From NCBI GenBank assembly GCA_900105225.1, contig LT629764.1:2292001-2356000 (forward strand): DNA of 64,000 nt, written 5' to 3'. The notes beneath the pieces are model-generated. The model searched no databases. It had not been told where the DNA came from and saw only the letters and a program-made list of their open reading frames with translations. Origin of the DNA: Paenibacillaceae bacterium GAS479. GTDB lineage: Bacteria; Bacillota; Bacilli; Paenibacillales; Paenibacillaceae. The translations under genes were made by a program, and so were the position numbers. Shown here one piece after another: positions 33,408 through 41,336 of the stretch. Position 1 is the stretch's first letter. The number at the start of each line of letters is the position of its first letter.

Positions 33408-33593
33408 TTACGAGGAATAGTAGGACTCAATCATCGTACGCAAAGCTTCCGAACGAGATACTTTATGATCCTCACAATGCTGTTCAACTTTCTCCCATAT
33501 TTCATCCGTTAAAGTTAACGAGACTTTTTTCGTCACGCCAATGCTTTTGCGGCCTGCGCCTTCACGATGGCCACCTCTTTTGAACCTCCACAC
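33408..33593 (-). CDS. Ribbon-helix-helix protein, N-terminus apparently replaced by a transposon end
   Basis: A ~60-residue protein with GHREGAGRKSIGVTKKVSLT followed by LTDEIWEKVEQHCEDHKVSRSEALRTMIESYY, a ribbon-helix-helix DNA-binding pattern. The first four codons (GTG TGG AGG TTC) fall in the right end of the TnpB element, so the original start was cut off and the present GTG is fortuitous. It is upstream of the DnaN-like gene and may have regulated it. Confidence 0.7.
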   Translation of the reverse strand: MWRFKRGGHREGAGRKSIGVTKKVSLTLTDEIWEKVEQHCEDHKVSRSEALRTMIESYYSS

Positions 33594-33760
33594 GGATGAA
33601 TCCGTGGGATTCTTAGCTCGTTTACGGACGCAGGCCGTTTCCGTTTTGTCCAGCGGCTAAGTTAAGGGCTCGTTCATTAGCCCATCCTAGTCCAGAGCAT
33701 CTAGCTGACTAGGCTGTTCGACTATGACCATCGAACACAGGTTGTCGCATGATATTAATC
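33580..33760 (-). ncRNA. Probable omega RNA at the right end of the TnpB element
   Basis: TnpB guide RNAs span the 3' end of tnpB and the right end of the element and end in a guide copied from the flank. Here this would cover about 33760 to 33580. Location is from family knowledge; only the terminal hairpin (33589-33608) and TGGAGGTTCAA are seen. Confidence 0.5.
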
Positions 33761-34857
33761 GCTCCAACTCTGTCTCTGTGCGCTTCATAACCGCACTGAC
33801 TACACCGGTACGTTCTATCCTTTGCTTTGTTCCGTTGTTCGCAGGAAGGGCATGTTTGGGACGTATACGCAGGATCAACTTCCTGTACAGAAATTCCTGC
33901 TAACGCCGCCTTATAGCGAATGAACGATTGCAATTGATAGAAGGACCAGTTATGCAGATTCGTTGCGTTTTTACGACTTGTTCTTGTCGTTTTGCGAATG
34001 CCAGCAAGGTTCTCAAGCTTAATAACTCCCACGCGTTCCGCAATCGCCATATTGACAATTTGGCGGCTGATTTTGTGGTTTTGGTCCCTCATGTACCGAC
34101 TTTCCTTATCGCGAGCTTTACGGATGGCAGGTAACTTCTTGAGTTTTCCTAGCTTGCGACGATTGGAATTGTACTTACGGCGAATATACTTATTCTTTCT
34201 GCCATTGCCGACAAACTTCGTTTTACCCGTAGACGTCACGACAACGGCTGGAACCTTGAGCCCTAAATCAATACCCATCGTTTCGGTTCCGTCTTGGCAG
34301 GTTGCAGGGCGTTCGATTGCTACTTGCACATACCATTTGCTAGACTTCTGTACAACACGAAGCAACCCCAGCTTACCCGATGCAAGCAAAGCCTTGTCGC
34401 GGTCTGTTAACGGTGCAGGAATGGTGATGCGCTGCACCTTGCCCTCCCTCACAACGGGAAAAGCAACTCCATCGTCGCGAATCGAGTAGTTTTGATTGTT
34501 GACATAATAAACACGTTTTTTCAGTACAGGACGTTTCTTGTCCTTTTTGGATTTCTGATAGATGCTCTTTGCATCACGAATAAGCTGATTCTTAATCGCG
34601 GATGGCAGATTCGCTTGCACCGTCCTGGAAGTCAGCCTAGGGAATGAACCATTTAATTCGGCTTGTTCGGTTAAGCGATTGACGGTATTGATGTACTCGT
34701 TGCCCATTTGTTTCAGCAGAGCAGGATCACTCGGATACATGCGAATCTGAATCGTTATAGGTTGCACGTTGTTCACCCCATTAATTTTCTGACCTTCGAC
34801 AGAACCCTTCATGGTTTCATTCGGGTACGTTCGCTGTGAGAAACGCGTCCATAGCAA
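33709..34857 (-). CDS. tnpB: TnpB RNA-guided nuclease (transposon-encoded)
   Basis: A 382-residue TnpB of the OrfB_IS605 family. The RuvC triad is present: D197 in MGIDLG, E282 in IKLENLAG, D362 in AHRDRVGAINI. The zinc ribbon is CPSC...CSQC between E and the last D. The nuclease should be intact. True start may be later (GTG near 34767, giving MQPITIQIRMYPSD), since the first ~30 residues do not look like family sequence. It is the only protein of the element. Confidence 0.92.
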   Translation of the reverse strand: MLWTRFSQRTYPNETMKGSVEGQKINGVNNVQPITIQIRMYPSDPALLKQMGNEYINTVNRLTEQAELNGSFPRLTSRTVQANLPSAIKNQLIRDAKSIYQKSKKDKKRPVLKKRVYYVNNQNYSIRDDGVAFPVVREGKVQRITIPAPLTDRDKALLASGKLGLLRVVQKSSKWYVQVAIERPATCQDGTETMGIDLGLKVPAVVVTSTGKTKFVGNGRKNKYIRRKYNSNRRKLGKLKKLPAIRKARDKESRYMRDQNHKISRQIVNMAIAERVGVIKLENLAGIRKTTRTSRKNATNLHNWSFYQLQSFIRYKAALAGISVQEVDPAYTSQTCPSCEQRNKAKDRTYRCSQCGYEAHRDRVGAINIMRQPVFDGHSRTA

Positions 34858-35190
34858 AGGTGCTAGTGAATCAGCTCGTTTTTGTTGTTCTACATCCGCT
34901 TTCCATAATTCTATTGTATCCGTTTACTTTATCTCCTGCAGCAAATAGAATCAAAAAAGGCAAGACGATAAGGTAGGGTGAACCCTCCCTCTCGTCTTGG
35001 AGTCTATTCATCCCACGGCTGAAGCCGGGGGCTTTCTAGCCTCGGATTCTGTAAACAAGAAGCCTAACTGCCCCTCTTTATTCGAGACACCAACTTTTAT
35101 TTTATCGCTGCTCAGTAGCTTCACCTTCTTTTTGATTTTAGTTACTTGTTTCTAATTCAGATAACTTAATCGTACCATACGGTTTTACAG

Positions 35191-35539
35191 CCGGCTTTCC
35201 GCATGAAATAATTTTCCAATATCGAATTAAATCACTATAGTTATTCAAATTCAGCTCAAAGGACGGCTCTTTTTTCTGTTTTTCAACACGTTTGGGCTCT
35301 GATGAGAGCAAAATCTCATGACCAACAAGTAAGTAATCTCGTTTGGTCTGTAATCAGAAGCGTGAACAATACGTAGATCCCCGATTGAACCTCTCATAGA
35401 CGTAGAGTTGGTCAGAAAAAACAAATTAATTTGAAAAATCGCGTAGTTCTTAAAGATTAATTGGAGATATCTAAGAAAAAGTGCGTAAAAATTGCTTTTT
35501 ATAATTCGATTTTTCCATTTTATTCATGCGGAAAGCCGG
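35191..35539. mobile_element. 349-bp MITE-like element with 17-bp terminal inverted repeats and 6-bp target duplication
   Basis: CCGGCTTTCCGCATGAA at 35191-35207 and its exact complement at 35523-35539 face each other. Both are flanked by TTACAG (35185-35190 and 35540-35545), a 6-bp direct repeat that looks like a target-site duplication. The interior is AT-rich with no transposase; a minus-strand reading of the interior is partly protein-like (GSIGDLRIVHASDYRPNEIT) but frameshifted. No related element was recognised. Confidence 0.7.
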
Positions 35540-35580
35540 TTACAGTTTACAATATTTGTATCTGATTAATGTAAGCATAG

Positions 35581-35627
35581 AAAAAGGCCGCTCCCTCAGC
35601 CATCTTTAGATGACTGAGGAGCGACCC
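35581..35627 (-). terminator. Terminator of the UbiA operon
   Basis: GGTCGCTCC-TCAG...CTGA-GGGAGCGGCC stem on the minus strand followed by T5, 14 bp past the UbiA stop. Confidence 0.85.
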
Positions 35628-35640
35628 CTTGATGCTTCAT

Positions 35641-36537
35641 TTATTCAAAATAAGTCAGGATAAAAACAACGCTAATCCCGTATAAAATAACCGTAATTAA
35701 AATAGGCTTGTCTTCGAAAAGCAGCTTGTCCGGACTGCCCCCTTTTCCTTCGACATGAATCAAGTATAGGTAACGGAAAATACCATAAAGGACAAAGGGA
35801 ATGGTCCACATCAATTGAATGGTATTGCCTGATGAGAATGTAAATAAAGCATAGCTGATAATGGTTGCCGTCGTCACAATACTGCTCATCTGACCTAACA
35901 ACTCGGCATTGTAAAATTGCAAAACCTTACGCGGAGTTAAGCCATGTTTTTCGGCTTGTTTAAATTCATGTAGTCTTTTGGAAATCGCCAGAAACAAGGA
36001 AAGCAGCATCGTACACACTAAAAACCACGGAGTAAGCGGTACGCCGATCACAAGTCCTCCGCCGATGGCACGGAACACAAATCCTGCTGCAATCGTCATG
36101 ACATCAACGATAACGACATGTTTGAGCACCAAGCAATACGCTACATTCATTATAAAATACGTGCAGAGAAGCAATCCAAATGGAACATTTAAATAAAAGC
36201 CCATACCAAGCGAGCTGAGCAGCAATAAAACACCAAAAGGCAAAGCGATTGAGGGGGAAAGTGCTCCGGAAGCCATCGGCCGGAAACGTTTGGTAGGATG
36301 CGCACGGTCTGCGTCTAGATCGAGAAAGTCATTTAATATATAGACGCAGGAAGAGGTAAAGCTAAACAGAAAAAATCCAATGACCGTTTGCAGGACCGCT
36401 TCCAGAGTCGCTACTTGTAAGGAGAAAATTAAGGCTGCGAATACCAGTATATTTTTCGTCCATTGTTTTGGTCGTAATTGTTCAATCAATGCAATAAATG
36501 AATTGCTGCGAACCATTTCCAATTTTGAACCTTGCAT
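35641..36537 (-). CDS. UbiA-family prenyltransferase, decaprenyl-phosphate phosphoribosyltransferase-like
   Basis: About 298 residues with 8-9 TM helices. The first Asp motif is NDFLDLDADRAHPTKRFRPM, which matches the DPPR-synthase branch of the UbiA family, and the second region is SKRLHEFKQAEKHG. DPPR synthase joins PRPP to a polyprenyl phosphate in the membrane, giving polyprenyl-phospho-5-phosphoribose. The start at 36537 follows AAAGGAG. It overlaps nothing but begins 13 bp after the SMR gene and closes a four-gene operon. Confidence 0.88.
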   Translation of the reverse strand: MQGSKLEMVRSNSFIALIEQLRPKQWTKNILVFAALIFSLQVATLEAVLQTVIGFFLFSFTSSCVYILNDFLDLDADRAHPTKRFRPMASGALSPSIALPFGVLLLLSSLGMGFYLNVPFGLLLCTYFIMNVAYCLVLKHVVIVDVMTIAAGFVFRAIGGGLVIGVPLTPWFLVCTMLLSLFLAISKRLHEFKQAEKHGLTPRKVLQFYNAELLGQMSSIVTTATIISYALFTFSSGNTIQLMWTIPFVLYGIFRYLYLIHVEGKGGSPDKLLFEDKPILITVILYGISVVFILTYFE

Positions 36538-36550
36538 GTTTAGCTCCTTT

Positions 36551-36886
36551 CTATGATTTAGCAATCATCAAAACTCCAAGTACAATCGTTACTAAACCAA
36601 CTACTCGTAACATACTGATCGACTCCCCGAAAATCCAGTAAGAGAGCACAAAGACAATGACATAACCGAGCGATACCATCGGGTAAGCAAAGGAAAGCTG
36701 GACTTTCGATAAGCAATAAATCCACAAAACAGCTGACAGTCCATAAAGAAACAGTCCACCAAGGATGTAGAAATTACTGATCAGCTTGATAACTTCCATT
36801 GAAGTTGCCTTGGTTGTCCCTAGCTTCAATAAAATTTGGGCGAAGGCTCCGAGAATAATCGAACCTACCAATAAAACATACTGCAT
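36551..36886 (-). CDS. SMR/EmrE-type small membrane protein (lipid-carrier sugar flippase candidate)
   Basis: A 111-residue protein with four TM helices and the SMR pattern FAQILLKLGTT, VLWIYCLSKVQLSFAYPMVS, LGYVIVFVLSYWIFGESISM, closer to ArnE/ArnF-like subunits than to drug-efflux SMR. In this operon the likely role is moving a polyprenyl-linked pentose across the membrane, similar to the flippase step of decaprenyl-phosphoarabinose pathways. That role is inference. Confidence 0.8.
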   Translation of the reverse strand: MQYVLLVGSIILGAFAQILLKLGTTKATSMEVIKLISNFYILGGLFLYGLSAVLWIYCLSKVQLSFAYPMVSLGYVIVFVLSYWIFGESISMLRVVGLVTIVLGVLMIAKS

Positions 36887-36918
36887 CGTATCACCTTTCG
36901 TGAGTAGGTTGGATTATT

Positions 36919-38214
36919 TCACCGGCCTGATTTTTCGAGAGTAGAGTAAGTGTCTTTAATATAATTCAACGCTTCCTGGTGCTTTATAACGTTATTGCCG
37001 AGTGTGGTTATAACAAAAATCAATATAACGATCATTAATGCTTTTCTTATACGCTCCCGTTTTATCTGCATCATGAAATAAGCGCTGAGGAGGAAAAAGG
37101 CAAATAGATAATGTCCCGCATATAAGTACAAATCAAAATTAAATGCTCCCAGACCAAAACCTACAATAATGTGCAGAAGAACCGCGAAGAAAATGAATGG
37201 AGCTACCGTCCATACTTCTCTTGTTTTAATGCCTCTCACAAATCCAATAACTGCCATTACGATCATAGAAAAGCCAATTATAGTGACGTAGATCGGATAA
37301 GGACGGGTAAAATCGCTAACAAAGGCCATTATACCGGTATCCCTCAACACAAGATTTGGTGTCAAAATAGGACTGATAACTAATAGATAAATGGCTTTCC
37401 AGTGATGACTGAACGAGAATTGCGAAACGTAGCTGAAACCGCCCGCTTGCAAGCTATCCATCCATGAGGTAATCCAAGATTTCCCGCCAAAAAAGACAAA
37501 CTGCAATAAAGTGAACGCTACAGCTAAGCCGATCGCTATGAGTGCAATATATAAGAATCTTTTGAGCTTTTTGGCATTTGATTTATCCATCATATTAACG
37601 AATAAAGCTCCGGCAAAAGGAACGATATTCGTTGAAGTCGCAGCAAAATGAATAAAAGCCAAGGAGGCTGGTGGGACCAAATTTGTTACTTCCTGCAGTC
37701 TAATATATTGTAAATATAGAACTGATAAGATAATGATAAATTGAACATACGGATATGAGTCCGGAATCATAGCTGTGAAAATGCTATAGGAGCTAACGCC
37801 GAAAAAAATAGTAAAAAGCAATGCTAAGGAATTTGTCGAGCCGCTTTTACGCAAGTAAAAATAAATCATAATAACACTGAGCGTGTTAACTATGGACTGC
37901 AGGATTAAGAAAAATAGATTGCCGATTGTAGAAGTAGAGATATAAGAAAGTGGTCCCGACAAATAATTAATTAATGGATGGATCATTGAAGCATTGCCCG
38001 AGCCATAGTACATGGATGGATCAAAGTTAAACAAATTTATCGTGAATGGCGCGCCATAAAAAGGACTATACTCGGCAAGAACAGCAGCGTTCTGCTTCAT
38101 ATACATGACAAATGGATAGTTGTTGAACAAATAAAAAAGGACAAATCCTATGAACAAATAAAGTGCTTTGTAATTATCTTGTTTGTTTTTCAGCACAAAA
38201 CCTAGAAAGCCCAT
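36919..38214 (-). CDS. Polytopic membrane protein, GT-C-like (possible glycosyltransferase)
   Basis: A 431-residue protein with about 11 TM helices. An early extracytoplasmic loop (about 40-85) contains FNFDPSMYYGSGNASMIHPL, and there is a C-terminal charged tail. It resembles DUF6080-type membrane proteins as I recall them, and its overall pattern (large first outside loop with acidic residues) is that of GT-C glycosyltransferases using lipid-linked sugars. No family signature proves this. It sits between the HAD phosphatase and SMR genes of the operon. Confidence 0.6.
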   Translation of the reverse strand: MGFLGFVLKNKQDNYKALYLFIGFVLFYLFNNYPFVMYMKQNAAVLAEYSPFYGAPFTINLFNFDPSMYYGSGNASMIHPLINYLSGPLSYISTSTIGNLFFLILQSIVNTLSVIMIYFYLRKSGSTNSLALLFTIFFGVSSYSIFTAMIPDSYPYVQFIIILSVLYLQYIRLQEVTNLVPPASLAFIHFAATSTNIVPFAGALFVNMMDKSNAKKLKRFLYIALIAIGLAVAFTLLQFVFFGGKSWITSWMDSLQAGGFSYVSQFSFSHHWKAIYLLVISPILTPNLVLRDTGIMAFVSDFTRPYPIYVTIIGFSMIVMAVIGFVRGIKTREVWTVAPFIFFAVLLHIIVGFGLGAFNFDLYLYAGHYLFAFFLLSAYFMMQIKRERIRKALMIVILIFVITTLGNNVIKHQEALNYIKDTYSTLEKSGR

Positions 38215-38253
38215 AAATACCCACCGATCATTATTATAGTTACAAAGAATGGA

Positions 38254-38883
38254 TCAAGCCTTCCACCTTAGCTCCTCCATATTGGGAGAACGTTTGTTAA
38301 TCAGGAAACGATGTTTAACTAATTGGAATAGCGGCATATCAGACAACGAGTCGGAGTACGCGCAGGAATTTTCATAATCGATTTGGAATCCATTTTCCTT
38401 TAAATACTCGTTAATCCGTACCGTCTTCTCTTCACCCTTGCAGTTGCTCCCATCTATGACATGGGTATAACCCTCGTTATTGCAGATCAGCTTCGTTCCG
38501 ATTACTTCATCTACACACGGCAGCTTTTTGAAGTACTTCACATAAGCATGCGGTGAAGCTGATACAAGCAAAACATGGTATCCCGCTTCTTTTTTTCGTT
38601 TCAATTCGCTGAGCGCTTCCTTGTAAATCGATGTTTCCAATGAGGAATCATAGAACTCTTCCAGATCCGCTTCATTCAAATATCGGATTGCATAATAATA
38701 ATAAGCCTTCACCTGTTCTACCTTCATAAGCCGAAGCTGATACAAAACCGTATATAGCCCGATTCGGATTAAATTAAAAATAGTAGACGGTCTCTTTTTT
38801 ATTCCATACCATACAAACAGGAACATGGAATCGTTGCGGATAATTGTTTTATCAATATCAAATAGGGCAACTTTCTTTTGCAT
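38254..38883 (-). CDS. HAD-IB family phosphatase
   Basis: A 209-residue HAD hydrolase of subclass IB (SerB-like): nucleophile motif FDIDKT (D9, D11), motif II VLLVSASPHAYV, motif III Lys in CKGEEKTVRINEYL, motif IV YSDSLSDMPLF. In the DPPR pathway a phosphatase removes the 5-phosphate to give polyprenyl-phosphoribose; HAD-IB enzymes next to UbiA-type synthases serve this step in some bacteria. ATG 38883 is preferred by AAGGAAGG spacing. It is the first gene of the operon. Confidence 0.88.
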   Translation of the reverse strand: MQKKVALFDIDKTIIRNDSMFLFVWYGIKKRPSTIFNLIRIGLYTVLYQLRLMKVEQVKAYYYYAIRYLNEADLEEFYDSSLETSIYKEALSELKRKKEAGYHVLLVSASPHAYVKYFKKLPCVDEVIGTKLICNNEGYTHVIDGSNCKGEEKTVRINEYLKENGFQIDYENSCAYSDSLSDMPLFQLVKHRFLINKRSPNMEELRWKA

Positions 38884-38925
38884 GTACATTTCCTTCCTTG
38901 CTAGCGATTCATAAATGCTCTTCAC

Positions 38926-39240
38926 ATTTTAACATAGGAAACACCGTCATAATTGTATTAATCTAATTAATTTTATTTTCAAAAATTAAAATAACGAAAT
39001 TCATTAACCTAAAAGCGTAATAATAACGTGAAGTTTTATTTACTTGAATGCTTTCCCTCATGACATAAGAAGTTCATATTAATTTAATATTAGTAAAATG
39101 ATTCCAAACTGTCAATGAAAAGAGCGACTGATTGCAAGCCCCTCTACTCCTGTCCGATATAGACAACCTCTCAATATTTTCCACGCCACTACCTTGCAAG
39201 GCACAGTACTGTGTGATAACATGTTGCCAGTAAGGGAGAA
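38926..39240. other. AT-rich divergent promoter region
   Basis: It separates the UbiA operon (minus) from the PadR pair (plus). Several T/A-rich hexamers are present but no single pair of -35/-10 boxes stands out. No operator palindrome was recognised. Confidence 0.5.
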
Positions 39241-39618
39241 ATGAAAATTATGGCAGAGTGGACATCTCAAGTTAGACGAGGAATATTGGAATATTGCGTT
39301 CTGTCCTTGATCGGCAGTAAGCCTACATATGGATACGAGCTGGTCACGATGCTGAACCGCTGGGAGCCGCTTGCTGTAACGGAAGGGACGCTGTATCCCA
39401 TTTTACGCAGGCTGATTAATGAAAAACATCTTGAATCGTTCTGGCAAGAGTCCGATTCAGGCCCGCCAAGGAAGTACTATCGCTTGACCCCGCAAGGACA
39501 ACAGCTAGTCGAGAATATGGCTCAAGATTGGAGCAAGATTGTCGAGGCTGTATATCAAATTGAAAAATTAAAGGTGGCAGGCATTTATGAGTCCATTGGT
39601 AAAGACATATTTGAATAA
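39241..39618 (+). CDS. PadR-family transcriptional regulator
   Basis: A 125-residue protein with a PadR winged helix: RRGILEYCVLSLIGSKPTYG, YELVTMLNRW, VTEGTLYPILRRLINEKHLE and the wing RKYYRLTPQGQQ. PadR proteins of this type often repress a membrane-protein operon of their own. ATG 39250 may be used instead of 39241, since GGGAG lies only 2 nt before the first. Its end overlaps the HAAS gene by 32 bp. Confidence 0.92.
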   Translation: MKIMAEWTSQVRRGILEYCVLSLIGSKPTYGYELVTMLNRWEPLAVTEGTLYPILRRLINEKHLESFWQESDSGPPRKYYRLTPQGQQLVENMAQDWSKIVEAVYQIEKLKVAGIYESIGKDIFE

Positions 39619-40144
39619 GTTCCATGTAAGCTTAAAAGCGTTGCCGGAGGAAGAACAGCAGGATGCAATTAGAGAAATCGAAAGCCATATTATGCACGGA
39701 CTGCGGGACGGTCAATCGGACAAACAAATTTTAGCGAAATTAGGCGATCCGAAAAAACTGGCTAAAGCATATAGCAGCGAATATATTTCTCAGACAAACC
39801 CGCGCTCCTTCAAAGAAGTTATGACCATGATCGGCTTTTATTGTACAGCAGGACTTCTGAGTATTGCCGTCGTACCGATTTTAGGTGTAATAGCTTACGG
39901 CTTTGGTTTTTGCGCCGTTATAATTGTACTTGCCGGAATTATTCGTTCCTTTGGCGTCACCTGGATTGATATGACCATTGCCCCCGGGTATGAAGTTCCG
40001 ATTGTATGGAGCTTTCCCTTTGCACTTGTTATAGCCTCAATAATTGGCGCCATAGCCTTTATCAGTTGGAAGAAATTGAAGAACTATCTTGCCGCTCTAT
40101 CCGACCGTTACCACAGCATGCTGAAAACCACAATTCGTGGTTAA
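39587..40144 (+). CDS. HAAS (DUF1700-type) domain membrane protein
   Basis: A 185-residue protein. The N-terminal HAAS region (about 5-65: KTYLNKFHVSLKALPEEEQQ, DAIREIESHI, LGDPKKLAKAYSSEY) is followed by three TM helices (about 82-105, 108-128 and 145-165). HAAS proteins partner with PadR regulators encoded immediately upstream, as here with translational overlap; they probably sense a membrane state and control sigma factor or transport genes. AGGTGG precedes ATG. Confidence 0.9.
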   Translation: MSPLVKTYLNKFHVSLKALPEEEQQDAIREIESHIMHGLRDGQSDKQILAKLGDPKKLAKAYSSEYISQTNPRSFKEVMTMIGFYCTAGLLSIAVVPILGVIAYGFGFCAVIIVLAGIIRSFGVTWIDMTIAPGYEVPIVWSFPFALVIASIIGAIAFISWKKLKNYLAALSDRYHSMLKTTIRG

Positions 40145-40148
40145 AACG

Positions 40149-40190
40149 AAGGGGATGCACGGACCGATCCGTAGCATCCCCTTTATATTT
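40149..40190 (+). terminator. Terminator of the PadR-HAAS pair
   Basis: AAGGGGATGC and GCATCCCCTT pair with an inner ACGGA/TCCGT helix, followed by TATATTTC; also usable by the MerR gene from the other side. Confidence 0.8.
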
Positions 40191-40210
40191 CTGTGCGGTA
40201 TAGCCGCCAA

Positions 40211-41006
40211 TTAGGCTATTGGAATGTAGATGTCCAGCTCCGACTCCGACTGTGAATGCTTGAAACGTTCGTCATACAACTCAAAGTCAATTCCTTTCAC
40301 AAGCTGAAGCCCATGCAGGGGCAGCCACTTGCTGTAAATCATCTCATACGTGTTCAATTGAGCCCTTATGGGTAAAAACAGCATAACGCTGTGCTGGAAC
40401 GACTACTTTTGTCATCCCTTCGGGGACGTTCTCCGAATTGGATTCAAAAGCCGCCACATAGGTGAATTCCTCTTCAACGCCCGGCAGACAAATTCCGTAA
40501 GAGACGGCGGGCTGCAGCTTTCCTTCTATTTGATCTTCCCGTGGGATGAATCGCCCCCATAGTCCAGGTATATCACCTTCGCTTGAAGCGCTGCTCCATG
40601 CCATGCCAATAATCGTAAATTTCGCTTGTGCTACCAGTTTAGGTTCCATCGATATGCCTCCAGTAAACGTCACATACTCGACCATGCGTTGGATGGAATT
40701 AAGCTGTTTCTCCCTTACGGCAATTTCATCTTCAATACCGGAGGCTCTTTCCAGAAGGAGTTTTTTGATCTTGTCGACATCGTCCAGTGTTCCCTCGCGC
40801 TTCAGCTCCTGAATCGCCTCAATTCCTAGTCCCAAAGATCGAAAGAATAAAATCCGTCGCAGCTCTGGGATTTGTTCCGGGGAGTAGAGACGGTATGAAT
40901 TGTCGGCTCCGATTCGAGCTGGCATAAACAATTCAATAGAGTCGTAATACCGCAGCGTCTTGGAAGTTATGCCGAACAAGCGAGCCATGAGTCCAATGGT
41001 AAGCAA
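40211..41006 (-). pseudogene. MerR-family regulator with GyrI-like C-terminal domain, frameshifted near its end
   Basis: The main frame (TTG 41006 to the stop at 40344) encodes a MerR helix-turn-helix (LTIGLMARLFGITSKTLRYY, NSYRLYSPEQIPELRRILFF) and most of an effector-binding (GyrI-like) domain, stopping after THKGSIEHV. The next codons in another frame continue the family sequence: YEMIYSKWLPLHGLQLVKGI, DFELYDERF, ELDIYIPIA, stop at 40211. So 2 bases appear lost near 40352, perhaps in a TATA slip. AAGGAG lies 8 nt upstream of TTG 41006. It could still bind DNA but lacks the end of its ligand domain. Confidence 0.8.
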
Positions 41007-41336
41007 GGTGAAATCTCCTTCCAGCAATGGTCTGTGTGTACATCCTACAACGTTGACCCTGGGGCAAAGTCAATATGAATCAAGCTTAAACTTACCATAA
41101 AATCGCACATGATTTTCGTAGGAATACATCTTCAGCCGGAAGTGGAACTGACATATGCTAAGAGCACAAGATCATGCAAAGAGCATAAGGTGCTGTCGTG
41201 CTTCCGCTCGCTTTTGAAAGCCAATATTACTAAATATTGGTTTATTTCGTTTCTTTAAGGAGGTGACTGAGAAAATAGTGCAGCTTTGATTTGACTAAAT
41301 TTATGGAATGAAATTGATCTCATTAGGAGGATGTTT

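Larger units (their letters stand above)
33580..35046 (-). mobile_element. IS200/IS605-group (IS1341-type) element with tnpB only
   Basis: On the minus strand the left end near 35013-35046 has the hairpin CCCCCGGCTTCAGCCGTGGG, and the right end near 33580-33608 has CCCACGGATTCATCCGTG then TGGAGGTTCAA, typical of this group. Only tnpB is present; no tnpA was seen. The boundaries are estimated within a few bases. The RNA covering the right end would serve as guide RNA (omega RNA), with the guide set by the flanking bases beyond 33580, here AAGAGGTGGCCATCGTGAAG in the ribbon-helix-helix gene. Confidence 0.88.
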
